Part shown: positions 41,069 through 51,356 of the stretch, piece after piece
Numbering within the stretch: position 1 is the first letter of the stretch
How the letters are laid out: every line of letters begins with the position of its first letter
Assembly (NCBI GenBank): GCA_947464275.1
Contig: CANHVU010000001.1
Span: 186,993 to 250,992, forward strand
From: Bacteroidota bacterium
GTDB taxonomy: Bacteria; Bacteroidota; Bacteroidia; UKL13-3
Direction: 5' to 3'
Length of the DNA: 64,000 nucleotides
Program-made: the position numbers and the translations under genes
Notes under the pieces: model-generated
The model's database searches: none
Seen by the model: only the letters and a program-made list of their open reading frames with translations
What the model was told of the DNA's origin: nothing

Positions 41069-44000
41069 TTAATCAGCAATAATCACAAAAGCTTTTCTAG
41101 CATAAACATTTCCATTGTTTAATATTACTAGATTGTATGTGCCCGGAGCTATACTTAGGCTATTCAAATCAATAGATTCAGTCTTGGTATTTCCATTGAT
41201 ATTAGCTTTGTATATATCTCTACCTAATAAATCAACAACTTTAATTTCACCGTTTATTATCTCATTGCTGTTTAGTTGAAACTTGAATGTACCTTTATTT
41301 GGATTTGGATATAACGTTAAATTATTGTTGTTATTATTTACGTTCATTAAGCCAGTACTATATTCATTGTTTAAGCTAGCAATTTTCCCATCTTTAAATG
41401 ATATCGGATTATTTTGTAATAATGGATTAGGTAAAACTGTAACGGTTTTACTTGCTTCTGCAAAACATCCTGTATTAGTAGTTTGTTGCACAATTCTTAC
41501 AGTATAAGTACCTGCAGAGGCATATCGTTTACTATAAATAATAGTATTGCTAGAACCTGTTCCATCTCCATAAGTCCATGTTGGTGCACCTGCACAATAA
41601 ACAACAGGAACATTATTTGGATAATTAGTGAATGTAGGTTCAAAACCAAAATCATTGGTTAATAAAACTTGACTTGTATTTGGCGCTATGGCAAAATCAA
41701 CACCAACTCTACCGTTAGCTCCTGAATTATCAGAAATATTAACAATTTTGCTTGAAGTGGTTGCACAGCCCACACCATTTAATATAGTTAATGTAATAGT
41801 TTTAAAACCACCTGCAGTATAGTAATGTGTTGGTGCTACTTCGCTAGAAACACTTCCATCACCAAAATCCCAAGCGTATTGGTTGTTGGTACCAGTAGAA
41901 GAATTTGTGGTAGTAACCATATTTCCACATGAACTGCCTACCACAGCAGAGAATATTGATTGATTGCCAGTAATTGCTGCTATAGCATTAACTGAAACAG
42001 TGGTTGATGCACTACAATTTGTGCCGGTAGAAACTGTTAAAGTTACAGTGTAATTTCCATCAGCTACATAACTGTGTAATGGACTTTCTTGAGTAGAGGT
42101 ATCAGCAACTGGTGTTTCACCAAAACTCCATAAGTAGCTTGCTGTATTTCCTGAAGGTATGGTAGAGGTATTGGTAAATTGAACGCTATTACCACAACCT
42201 GTTCCGCCTGTAAAGGCAATACCTGCAGTTGGTGCATCAGCAATTTTAATTGTTCTAGTTGTTGTTCTTGTGCAACCTCCCAAAATATTGGCAGATAATG
42301 TCATTGTATAAGTTCCTACTGCACTATAAGTATGATTTGGTGCAGTGGTTCCAGAATAAATAACTGAGCCATCACCAAAATTCCATAAGTAAGTAACGTT
42401 TGCTTCTACATTAGTATTAGTAAATGAAACTGTTTTACTACAAGAAGCATTGCTAATAGTAAATGCAGGCGTAGGAGCAGGTCTAACATCAATATTGGTA
42501 ATTGGGCTTGTACAAGCACCAATGGTTACAGTATAATCTGTTGAAGTGGTTGGCGTGATATCTGTAAAACAACTAGTAGCTCCGGTTATAGCTCCACCAT
42601 TCCAGGTAGCTGAACTAACAGGTGCACTTCCTGCACCAAGCGATAACTGGAAATTATCAATTGACCAACTTTCATTACATAATTCCTCTAAGCCTAGAGC
42701 TTCTAAAACAATAGAAATAGTGCTAGTATTATGAGGAATAATTTTTGAAATACGGTATTTACTACTTGGGGCACCGCCTCCTAAATTACAACGTGCTGGT
42801 AAAGTTGAGTTAACTGAACCAGTAAAATTAGCGTTAACAGCAGGTGCGTTATTAGGATAAGCTTGAGTCCTATAAGAGAAATTAGAGAAAGTTGTATTGA
42901 TAACACTGTTGCCATCTACATTCATTTTCCATGAATCAACTCCAGTCGAAGGATCATTTCCATCCCAAGTATCGTGAATGTATAAATCAAACTCAACCTT
43001 CACGTATTCGTGAGCGCTTAAGCCATTTTGAGTATAGATGGCTTGTTGGTTAGTTAAGAAACCTAATACTGAATCACCATTAAATTCAGTAATGGTAGGC
43101 TCATTGGCAGGAGAAATAGCAGGGAAACTCCAAGCTGAACCAATTGAAGATTGGAAATTATTTGAATGATTTACTGTGTAAACAACTGGTCCACCACTTA
43201 CAGGTAAACCATTGCAAGCGCTTAATAAATTTGGAGTTGAAGTGTTTACACCTAATTCAACATTAAAATTATCAATTGACCAACTTTCGTTACAAAGTTC
43301 CTCTAATCCTAAAGCTTCTAATTCAAGGTTAAATGAACCTGAAGTATGAGGAATAATTTTTGAAATACGATATACTGAACTTAAAGCACCACCATTATGA
43401 TTGCAAAGGGTTGGTAATGTGTTTGAAACAGCATCTGTTCCATTTAAATTGACAGCAGAAATGTTATTAGGATAAGCCTGTGTTCTATAAGAGAAATTAG
43501 AGAAAGTAGTATTTATGATGTTTGAACCATTTACACTCATTTTCCAAATATCTTTACCAATTAAACTTCCACCAATTGAATCAGTAGAATTACCATCCCA
43601 CGAATCGTGTAAGTATAAATCAAATTCAACTTTTACATAATCGTGCGAAGCTAAACCTGTTTGACTATAAACTGCCTTTTGGTTGGTTAAATAGCCTAAT
43701 ACGTTTTGACCATTGTATGATTGTACGGTTGGTACATTTGCAGGTGTAATTGCTGGGAAAGACCAAGCATTAGTAATTGCGGTTTCAAAATTTTCAGTAT
43801 AAGTTGGTGTATAAACAACTGTGCTTGAACCTCCAATAACTTGATTGGCTGTTAAACGTACCGAGTTGCCAGCACAAATAGGATTTGGCGAAGATTGCGT
43901 AATAACCACTCTAGGGCTAACATTAACAGTTTTAGTAACTCTTCCTCTGCTGTCATTACAATTACCAATTACAGAAGTTGCTACTAATCTTACATTATAA

Positions 44001-47000
44001 CTACCGTGGTTGGCATAAGTATTACCTGTTACATTTTGAGTAGTAGCACTTGTTGTGTTAGCACCAGTCATTGTCCAAGCATAAGTCATTGCTCCACCAC
44101 CTGCTAAAGTTGTTGTGTCGGTAAAGTCATAACTATTTCCAGTTACACATTGGTTAACCGTATTGATAGTAAAACCAGCTCTAGGAGTAGGATTTACTAT
44201 AATTTGTAATGAATCTGAACAACCATTTAAAGTAGCTACATAATAAGTATTAACTATAGGAGAAACTGTAATTGAATTGTTAATTATTGACGGATTTGTC
44301 CAAGTTACATTGCTGTTAGACGATTGAGATCTGTATTGTACAGTTACATTATCAATTGACCAGCTTTCGTTGCAAACATTTTCTAAGCCCGCAGCCTCTA
44401 AAATCATTTCTAATGTTGAAGCTGTATGAGAAACTTTTTTAGTAATATGGTATTTTGCACTTAATGAGCCTCCGCCAAAATTACAAGCTGTAGGTAATGT
44501 TCTTGTTAAAGAACCTGTAAAGCTTGCATTACTAGCAGAAAAATTATTTGGATAAGACTGTGTTGTTGAATTCCAAGTTTCGTTTGAGAAAGTAGTATTC
44601 AATGCAGTATCATTATCTAAAATTACGCGGAACATATCTGGACCGCTTACGGTACTATTTCCATCCCAAGTATCATGAATATATAAATCAAAATCAACTG
44701 TTATTGAATCGTGTGAAGGTAAACTAGTTAAATTTAATTTAGCTTGTTGATTACTTAAATAACCTAAAACAGAACCACCATCATAGTTTTGAATTGAAGG
44801 AACATTAGCTGGAATAATTGCTGGGAATGTCCAAGCATTTCCAATTGAGCTACTAAAATTATTTGAATATGCAGTTGTGAAAACTGCAGCATTTAAAGTA
44901 GATGCTCCATTAGAACAATTAACAGTTGTTGAAGTACCTTCACAAATAGTATTTGCTACTGGTGCCGCAGTTGATGATAAAATAGGCTTTGGTTTGATAG
45001 TTACTATAGCCGAACCCGAAGCCGATCCAGCGCATAAAGTTGAACTTGCATCTACCACACTCACTAAATTATAAGTAAATGTTCCTGAAACGTTTGTTGG
45101 AGCCACTACGTCTACTGAATTGTCTATAGCAGATGCTGTAGATACAGTATAACTGCCAACTCCATTTATATTATAAGTAAAGGTATAAGGTGCAGTTCCA
45201 TTAGCGCCTGTAAAAGTTACGTTAGGGCTAGGAGCATCTTTACAAAGAGTTGTAGTTCCACTAATACCTGCAGTTGGAATAGGATTAACTACCACATTGG
45301 TAGTTGGGTTATAAGTACAATTATTTGCATCTTTTGCTGTAAGGGTATATGTACCGCTCATAGCCACAGTTGCATTTGCACTTACTGTTCTTGCTAATGT
45401 TGCAGAAGCAGTACTCGTATAAGCATTTGGACCAGCCCATGAATAAGTTTTAGAACCTGTGCCTCCTGCAATTGAACCGCTTAAAGATAATGTTGTATTT
45501 GCACAGATTGGTCCGTTATTACTAACTGTTCCGCTTAATGCAGTAGGTTCGTTGATGGTTACAACTGATGACGATGACAAACAACCATTAGCGTCTTTTA
45601 CTATTAAAGTGTATGAATTTGAACCTAAACCTGTGAATACGTTACTTACTTGATAAGCTCCGCCATTTGAATATTGTAAAGCACCAGTTCCACCTGCTCC
45701 AACAACAGTTATTTGACCATTGCTTTGTCCATTACAAGTTAAGTCTGAACCGTTGTATGAAAGTTTAGTTGCTGAAGAAATAGTAGGTAATGAAGTTACC
45801 GTTCCACTCACAGCTATATTTTGTGTAGTAGCACTTGTAGAAGTACAACTAATATTACCAGCTGGTGAACCAGAAGCAGAATTGGTAAGCCTTACATAAA
45901 TGGTAGTACTGTTTACCGATCCACTAGTTTGTGTTAAGGAAACACTCGTAGCAAAACCTGAACCTGAAGTAGTTGAAACTTCATATCCTGATGGAGGGGT
46001 TATAATTATATCTGTTGAAAGGTTTGAACCGCTTACTGAAAAATTTTGTTCTGCTGATACTAAACCAGTACAAGCTGTAAAGGCACTTAATGTTCCTGTT
46101 GTTGAAATGGAAGGATTTAAAGTAGTATTGATATTAAGTTGGGAATATCCTCCGGTACCAGTAACTGAGGTTTTATCTGCATTTACTTTGTAAAAATAAG
46201 TAGTTCCAGGGTTTAATCCAGTTAAAGTTTTCGAAGTACTAGATGCTGAAAATGGAGAACCTGCAATTTGAGTTGCAAATGTTAGTGAAGTGGAAACTGT
46301 CAAACGGTATCCATTATCAACTGTTCCAATCGCTGGGGCGTTCCAATTAACAGTAAAGCCATTGTTTGTAATATTTGTAGCAGTTGTAAAAATTGGAACC
46401 ACCATAGCATAACTTTCAACCCAATTTGAGTTTGAACCTGTTAAACCAAAATTGTTTAAAGTTCCGTTGTTTCCATTACTTGTTAAGTCATTTAAGGTAT
46501 TTAATCCTGTGTTTGTTCCGTCAGCTATTCCGTTATCAAAATTATAATATGCTACTAACCCAGTTGATGAAGCACTAATTGGGTTGAAAGAATTAGGAAT
46601 AAATTCTGATGTTGTTCTTGCTACATTCCAAATACGAACTTCATCTATTGATCCATTAAATCTATTCCAAGGATTAGTAACATTTAAAAACTGACCTAAA
46701 GTAGTGGTAACTGAATTGTTAATATTTGGATTGCCATTAATAGTTACAGGAGTTGCTGCTTGCTGACCATCGATATATAAAAATAATTGACCAGAATTAC
46801 GAATTGCTGCAACGTGATGCCAACGACCATCATTAAACCCAGTTGTACTAGTAATTGCAGTATAATCTGCCATATTAGTTTCATTAATTTCTAAATAGAT
46901 AGTTCCATTAGATCCATACCCTAACATAAAAAAGTTTCCATTGCTATTAGCATTACGTTTTGCTATGATTGTACCTGATGAAGAACTAGTTGTTTTTACC

Positions 47001-48886
47001 CATGTTTCAATGGTAAAATCTCCAGTTCCAAAATTTCCTATGGTATTATTAATACTAACATTATCGTCAGAACCATCAAAAGCCAAAGCATTGCCCGGAG
47101 GTGTTATTCTTGTTACTGTTATAGTATAAGTTTTTAAGGTTGTGCCATCTTCCGCAGTTACTTTAACATCAATAGTATTTGTTCCAAAATTTAATGACAA
47201 TGCACTAGATGCACTACCGCTAGTAACAGTTGCATAAGTTCCACCGTTTACTCTTGCTTGGATGGATGCACCTGCATCTGTTTTTGTTGGAGTAACTGTT
47301 ATAGATGAAGTTATGCTATTAACGATACTTGAATAAGCTGTTGTTCCCGAAGCAAAAGTTGGGCTTAAAGTTCCTGAACTTAATGATAAAGAACTTAAGT
47401 TAGCATTGTTTGATAAAGCAATATTGGTCCTATAAATTGTTACAGTAGTATTGCTATTGGATTGAGCAATATCTGGTTTTCCATCATTATCTAAATCACC
47501 AACTGCAACGCTTATTGGATTACTGCCAATTGCCACACCTACTAGACAAGTGAAGCTAATTGTACCCGAGGTACTATTATTGAATAGCACATCTGGTCTA
47601 GATGTTGCAATATCTGCCTTACCATCACCATTAATATCACCCACTCCAATACCATAACTAGGACCAACAGTTGTAAATGTTTGAACAGAACCAAAAGAAA
47701 TAGCTCCAGTTGTAGAAGTATTTCTTAAAACTTTAATATTGCTTAATCCAATATTACTTAATGCTAAATCTAACATTCCATCATCATCAAAATCAGCTAC
47801 CTCAATATCCCAAGCTTGCGAAATTGATGTTAACACTGGGCTGTTTTTTGTAAAACTTAAAGTTGATAATGAACTAGTATTTCTCCAAATATGTAACTCA
47901 GAAGTATTAGCCATAGGAACTACAACATCTACTTTTCCGTCACCATCAAAATCTCCAAGTCCAACAGAAACGTTTCCATTTCCGCCAAACAAAGAGGTTG
48001 GAGAACCAAAACTTACATTTCCAACTCCAGTGCCTGTACTGGTATTTAACCTTACTTCTATTAAATTGGCACTACCCCTTTCATATATTAAATCCAATAA
48101 ACCATCACCATTAAAATCTGCCAATGCTGCTTCACGAGGTTGATTTGCTGCAGAAATAGTTATTGGAGAAGAAAATGTAATATTAGGTGATGTACTTGTG
48201 TTTATTAGTACTGAAATATCATTGCCTTTATTTGAAACAACAACATCTAAAAGGCCATCACCATCTATATCCCCAACACCAACAGAATTAGGATTACCGC
48301 CAACATTGAAGTCTATTTTTGTATCTAAGCTTATAGTACCACTAGTACTTATGTTTCTAAGAACCGAAATGGAAGAAACATTATTATTAGTAACAAGAAC
48401 ATCCGCCTTACCATCGTTATCCATGTCTGCAATAGTTGTTCTATTTGCACCAATGGAAGCGGTAGTGCTGCCTGTGGTAAAATTGCCACTTGTAAAATTA
48501 CCACTACTCATACATGATAAGATCTGTGTATAGGTTGGGGTAAACTTAGCTAAACTTAATGCCGTTAAACGATTGGACAGGTTGGTTACTGATATATTTC
48601 CAAATGTTGCACCTGCGGGAACATTTACAGTTAAACTTGTTGAAGAAGCAGCTGTTGGAGTGGATGCCTTTACACCTCCAAAAAATACTACATTATTAGC
48701 TGCTGTGCTATTAAAGTTTGTTCCAGTAATGGTTACAGAAGAGCCCACAGCAGCAGTAATTGGACTAAAAGTTGTAATTGAAGGTGCTTGAGCATATACA
48801 TTCAAGACGATCAAATTTACTGTAAAAAGTAATAGTATTTTGGATAAAATCCGGGTAAGACTATTTTTTTGTAACTGTACTTTCAT
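41069..48886 (-). CDS. Giant T9SS-sorted multidomain surface protein
   Basis: A secreted 2605-residue protein. Approximate order: signal peptide (1-32, NVYAQ); IPT/TIG (34-117); FG-GAP/VCBS repeats (120-495, as in DIDGDGLLDVVVSN and DFNGDGLLDLIYE); cadherin-like beta sandwich (498-595); LamG/concanavalin-like (598-810); Fn3 (832-925); an Ig-like unit (929-1030); SprB-type repeat (1044-1112, DLTCNGQSNGQITV); Ig/PKD-like units; and three copies of an unnamed module with IHDTWDGN and CNESWSIDN motifs (about 1343-1518, 1693-1879, 1903-2088). Several PKD domains follow (WNFGDGS, WDFGDGS; about 1563-1653 and 2136-2490). The C-terminus is a type A sorting domain (LYPNPNKGTFKFQL, then LLGRDIYK, to the end). 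Adhesion or polymer binding is inferred; no enzyme motif was seen. Plus-strand ORFs listed within it are shadows. Confidence 0.9.
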   Translation of the reverse strand: MKVQLQKNSLTRILSKILLLFTVNLIVLNVYAQAPSITTFSPITAAVGSSVTITGTNFNSTAANNVVFFGGVKASTPTAASSTSLTVNVPAGATFGNISVTNLSNRLTALSLAKFTPTYTQILSCMSSGNFTSGNFTTGSTTASIGANRTTIADMDNDGKADVLVTNNNVSSISVLRNISTSGTISLDTKIDFNVGGNPNSVGVGDIDGDGLLDVVVSNKGNDISVLINTSTSPNITFSSPITISAANQPREAALADFNGDGLLDLIYERGSANLIEVRLNTSTGTGVGNVSFGSPTSLFGGNGNVSVGLGDFDGDGKVDVVVPMANTSELHIWRNTSSLSTLSFTKNSPVLTSISQAWDIEVADFDDDGMLDLALSNIGLSNIKVLRNTSTTGAISFGSVQTFTTVGPSYGIGVGDINGDGKADIATSRPDVLFNNSTSGTISFTCLVGVAIGSNPISVAVGDLDNDGKPDIAQSNSNTTVTIYRTNIALSNNANLSSLSLSSGTLSPTFASGTTAYSSIVNSITSSITVTPTKTDAGASIQARVNGGTYATVTSGSASSALSLNFGTNTIDVKVTAEDGTTLKTYTITVTRITPPGNALAFDGSDDNVSINNTIGNFGTGDFTIETWVKTTSSSSGTIIAKRNANSNGNFFMLGYGSNGTIYLEINETNMADYTAITSTTGFNDGRWHHVAAIRNSGQLFLYIDGQQAATPVTINGNPNINNSVTTTLGQFLNVTNPWNRFNGSIDEVRIWNVARTTSEFIPNSFNPISASSTGLVAYYNFDNGIADGTNTGLNTLNDLTSNGNNGTLNNFGLTGSNSNWVESYAMVVPIFTTATNITNNGFTVNWNAPAIGTVDNGYRLTVSTSLTFATQIAGSPFSASSTSKTLTGLNPGTTYFYKVNADKTSVTGTGGYSQLNINTTLNPSISTTGTLSAFTACTGLVSAEQNFSVSGSNLSTDIIITPPSGYEVSTTSGSGFATSVSLTQTSGSVNSTTIYVRLTNSASGSPAGNISCTSTSATTQNIAVSGTVTSLPTISSATKLSYNGSDLTCNGQSNGQITVVGAGGTGALQYSNGGAYQVSNVFTGLGSNSYTLIVKDANGCLSSSSVVTINEPTALSGTVSNNGPICANTTLSLSGSIAGGTGSKTYSWAGPNAYTSTASATLARTVSANATVAMSGTYTLTAKDANNCTYNPTTNVVVNPIPTAGISGTTTLCKDAPSPNVTFTGANGTAPYTFTYNINGVGSYTVSTASAIDNSVDVVAPTNVSGTFTYNLVSVVDASSTLCAGSASGSAIVTIKPKPILSSTAAPVANTICEGTSTTVNCSNGASTLNAAVFTTAYSNNFSSSIGNAWTFPAIIPANVPSIQNYDGGSVLGYLSNQQAKLNLTSLPSHDSITVDFDLYIHDTWDGNSTVSGPDMFRVILDNDTALNTTFSNETWNSTTQSYPNNFSASNASFTGSLTRTLPTACNFGGGSLSAKYHITKKVSHTASTLEMILEAAGLENVCNESWSIDNVTVQYRSQSSNSNVTWTNPSIINNSITVSPIVNTYYVATLNGCSDSLQIIVNPTPRAGFTINTVNQCVTGNSYDFTDTTTLAGGGAMTYAWTMTGANTTSATTQNVTGNTYANHGSYNVRLVATSVIGNCNDSRGRVTKTVNVSPRVVITQSSPNPICAGNSVRLTANQVIGGSSTVVYTPTYTENFETAITNAWSFPAITPANVPTVQSYNGQNVLGYLTNQKAVYSQTGLASHDYVKVEFDLYLHDSWDGNSTDSIGGSLIGKDIWKMSVNGSNIINTTFSNFSYRTQAYPNNISAVNLNGTDAVSNTLPTLCNHNGGALSSVYRISKIIPHTSGSFNLELEALGLEELCNESWSIDNFNVELGVNTSTPNLLSACNGLPVSGGPVVYTVNHSNNFQSSIGSAWSFPAISPANEPTITEFNGDSVLGFLTNQQAIYTQNGLSAHEYVKVEFDLYIHDTWDGNDPSTGVDSWKMNVDGNSVINTTFSNFSYRTQAYPNNAPAVNANFTGSVNSTLPARCNLGGGAPSSKYRISKIIPHNTSTISIVLEALGLEELCNESWSIDNFQLSLGAGSAPVSSATWNGGAITGATSCFTDITPTTSTDYTVTIGACTSPITNIDVRPAPTPAFTISNASCSKTVSFTNTNVEANVTYLWNFGDGSVIYSGTTAPNHTYSAVGTYTMTLSANILGGCTRTTTRTIKIADAPTAGIAFTGGTGCGNSVQFTNTSTIPSGNTASYLWSFGETPVADTSTQESPLHSYVADGNYTVTLTVSTGTNCSASTTVSVNAIAAITGNQSIFSAVVGSSCGNMVTTTNSSTGTNNQYAWDFGDGSVSSEVAPTHYYTAGGFKTITLTILNGVGCATTSSKIVNISDNSGANGRVGVDFAIAPNTSQVLLTNDFGFEPTFTNYPNNVPVVYCAGAPTWTYGDGTGSSNTIIYSKRYASAGTYTVRIVQQTTNTGCFAEASKTVTVLPNPLLQNNPISFKDGKIASLNNEYSTGLMNVNNNNNNLTLYPNPNKGTFKFQLNSNEIINGEIKVVDLLGRDIYKANINGNTKTESIDLNSLSIAPGTYNLVILNNGNVYARKAFVIIAD
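42625..44860 (-). repeat. Three copies of an unnamed 175-190-residue module inside the giant protein
   Basis: Copies lie at about 44335-44860, 43250-43810 and 42625-43180. Each opens with a NAWxFPAI-type strand, then VLGYLxNQ, SHDxxxVxFDLYxHDxWDGN, TTFSN with xQAYPNN, CNxGGG and an ending CNESWSIDN. The second and third copies share long near-identical DNA stretches such as TATAAGAGAAATTAGAGAAA, so they separated more recently. Confidence 0.8.
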
Positions 48887-49139
48887 ATACTTTTTTTGTT
48901 TTATTTTATACTTTATGGTTTGTTGAAAACTTGTGAGTTTTTACACATTATACAACAACCAAAAATATAAGGACTTATATTAAGCAAAGATGAAATAACC
49001 CAGAAAGCAGTATATTTATTTAAATTGCATTATTATCTATTTTAACAGCTGCGACATTTTAGAAAAAAATTGAAAAATCCGATTTAAAGTAGTAAAATTA
49101 ATATGCGAATAGCAGTAAAGAAGTGGTAATTTCTTTTAA

Positions 49140-49748
49140 CTAAATTGCATAAAATGAATATCCATTTTTTTGATAAAAATGCAATAATTGGGGTAGCAGG
49201 ATTTTTAAATTGTGAAAGGCCTTTTCACTATCATGAAAAACAAAAATAGAGCCATTTGCAGGCAGAAGTTTCATGGCGTTTAAACTCTCTTGAATGTTCA
49301 AATTTGCCTCATAATCACAACTAAGCCTATCCCACATAATTACTTGGTGCGATTTTAAAATAACTTTAGCTTGCTTGGTTTTTATGCGACCGTATGGTGG
49401 ACGAAATGATTGTGTTTCCAAAACAGCTTCACTTTTTCTAAAATTTTCTAAATAGGTTTCGGTTTCAGTTGACCAACCTTTTAAATGATTAAAGGTGTGA
49501 TTTCCTATTTTACATCCTGATTTTTGTACCTGATTTACAATTTGAGGATACTTTACCATATTATCGCCAACCATAAAAAAAGTAGCCTTGGCATTATAAA
49601 TAGCCAACTGCTCCAAAACCCACGGTGTAATTTCGGGATGAGGACCATCATCAAAAGTAAAATAAACCACTTTTTCAGAGGTTTTTACCTTCCATGTATA
49701 ATTTGGATAAATCCAACGAAGTAAATGTGGTATTGTGTATTTAAACAT
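49140..49748 (-). CDS. Polysaccharide deacetylase (NodB/CE4 family)
   Basis: A 202-residue carbohydrate esterase family 4 protein, usually removing N-acetyl groups from peptidoglycan, chitin-like or other glycans. Motif 1 is TFDDGPHP (catalytic Asp), motif 2 GNHTFNH (zinc histidines), motif 3 RPPYGR and motif 5 FVFHDS. No signal peptide or membrane helix was seen, although the N-terminus (MFKYTIPHLLRWIYPNYTW) is short and hydrophobic. A hairpin lies at its start codon. Confidence 0.88.
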   Translation of the reverse strand: MFKYTIPHLLRWIYPNYTWKVKTSEKVVYFTFDDGPHPEITPWVLEQLAIYNAKATFFMVGDNMVKYPQIVNQVQKSGCKIGNHTFNHLKGWSTETETYLENFRKSEAVLETQSFRPPYGRIKTKQAKVILKSHQVIMWDRLSCDYEANLNIQESLNAMKLLPANGSIFVFHDSEKAFHNLKILLPQLLHFYQKNGYSFYAI

Positions 49749-49769
49749 TATTTTGCGCCTGCAAAATAA
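49748..49769 (-). promoter_or_regulatory. Inverted repeat at the deacetylase start codon
   Basis: TTATTTTGC and GCAAAATAA (9-bp arms, four-base loop) end at the first base of the start codon. The repeat could form an mRNA hairpin limiting initiation or be an operator. Confidence 0.35.
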
Positions 49770-49814
49770 CCTTCGTTTGGTTTTTACAATAATAATTTTT
49801 CTAAAAAACAGTAT

Positions 49815-51251
49815 ATGTTAAAAGTTAATGTCAAAGTATTTTTTTGTTTTAGTGTAGCATTTTTAACTATGCAAAGCAGTGTTTTTGCCCAAAAAACATA
49901 CTCGCTAGAAGAGTGTGTAAATATTGCATTGCAAAATAATATACAAACCAAGCAACAGAACCTACAAACCGAAAATGCACAAATAGATGCCAAACAAAGC
50001 AAACTAAATGCTTTGCCAAACTTAAATGCTCAAGCTACCAATAACTGGCAAACAGGTTTTAATATTAACCCACGAACCAATACTCCAGAAGAGAATTTGG
50101 CTTTTAGAACCAATAGTTTAGGTGCATCTACTAGTATGCCTGTGTTTAATGGTTTCCAAACTGTAAATACCATTCGTTTGAAAGAGAGCGATTACCAAGC
50201 AAGTAAACATGATTTAGAAAATACTCGAAATACTTTAAAATTAAATGTAGCCAATACTTATTTAAGAGTACTGCAACAAAATGAAGCATTAGATGCTGCA
50301 AAAAACCAAATAGCCACTACCAGAACTCAGCTTAATCGCCAGCAAAAACTGTATGATTTAGGTGGTTTAAATAAAAGTAAACTTTTGCAATTAAAAGCCC
50401 AATTAGCAAGCGAAGAGTTAAACTTAATTACGCAACAAAATTTATTAAACAGCGCTTATTTAGACCTTTGGCAGTTAATAGATTTGCAACCCGATACAGC
50501 CAATAAAATTGTTAAACTAGATGTAAACAAAGTGGTAATAGAAGATGAAAACCGCACGCCTCTGGCTATTTATAACGATTTTGAAAAACAAAGCCCCGAT
50601 GTATTAGCTGCAAAGCAACGCGAACGCAGTGCAAGTTTACAACACTATGTGGCACTTGGTGGCCGAAGCCCACGTATTAGTTTGAATGGGAGTTTGAGTT
50701 CATTTTACACCACATTGAATACTCAGGGAATTGGAAACCCAACATTTTCACCATTTCAAATTGGAACAGTAGAAGGAACAAATCAGGTTGTAAACACAGT
50801 TAGGTTTGTTTATCCAAACACAGAAACTATTTCATTTAGCAGCCAAATGAGTAAAAACTTTGGTACCAGTTTAGGCTTTACATTATCAATTCCCGTTTTT
50901 AACGGTTGGAGTGTGAATACCAATATTCAAAAAGCTACCATACAAATGGAGGTGGCTAAACTTACCGAAAAACAAACACAACAAAATTTATTTAAAAGTA
51001 TAAACACCGCCTTATTGAACTTTAAAAATGCGCAATTAAGACATACTGCTGCTTTGCAATCTTTAGAAGCAAACAAAGAAGCGGTTGATATTAGCGAAAA
51101 ACAATTTGAACTAGGCGGTTTGAGCCTGACAGATTATTTAGCATCAAAAAATAGTTATGTAAAAGCTGAAACAGATTACTTGCAAGCCAAATACGAATTG
51201 GTATTTAGAAAAAAAGTATTAGACTTCTACAGCGGAAAACCATTGAACTAA
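49815..51251 (+). CDS. TolC-family outer-membrane protein
   Basis: A 478-residue outer-membrane efflux protein. It has a signal peptide (about 1-25, SSVFAQ), then two OEP repeats: the first opens with YSLEECVNIALQNNIQTKQQN, the second with SPDVLAAKQRERSASLQHYV and closes with LEANKEAVDISEKQFELGG. It should form a trimeric channel with an alpha-helical periplasmic tunnel for type I secretion or RND export. No adaptor or pump gene is adjacent, so its partners are unknown. It is divergent from the deacetylase gene. Confidence 0.88.
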   Translation: MLKVNVKVFFCFSVAFLTMQSSVFAQKTYSLEECVNIALQNNIQTKQQNLQTENAQIDAKQSKLNALPNLNAQATNNWQTGFNINPRTNTPEENLAFRTNSLGASTSMPVFNGFQTVNTIRLKESDYQASKHDLENTRNTLKLNVANTYLRVLQQNEALDAAKNQIATTRTQLNRQQKLYDLGGLNKSKLLQLKAQLASEELNLITQQNLLNSAYLDLWQLIDLQPDTANKIVKLDVNKVVIEDENRTPLAIYNDFEKQSPDVLAAKQRERSASLQHYVALGGRSPRISLNGSLSSFYTTLNTQGIGNPTFSPFQIGTVEGTNQVVNTVRFVYPNTETISFSSQMSKNFGTSLGFTLSIPVFNGWSVNTNIQKATIQMEVAKLTEKQTQQNLFKSINTALLNFKNAQLRHTAALQSLEANKEAVDISEKQFELGGLSLTDYLASKNSYVKAETDYLQAKYELVFRKKVLDFYSGKPLN

Positions 51252-51356
51252 AGATAATTTGTGTATATGATGAATTGACATATCCACAATTGCCTAGAAT
51301 TTTTGTTTTTAGCTTTCTTTTAAAAACATTAGCATTGTTCAATAAACTTTTACAGC

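Noticed and set aside
45900-46193. 97-residue plus-strand ORF and similar plus-strand ORFs within 41-49 kb
   Set aside because: Shadows antisense to the 2605-residue protein; they lack starts with context and family features.
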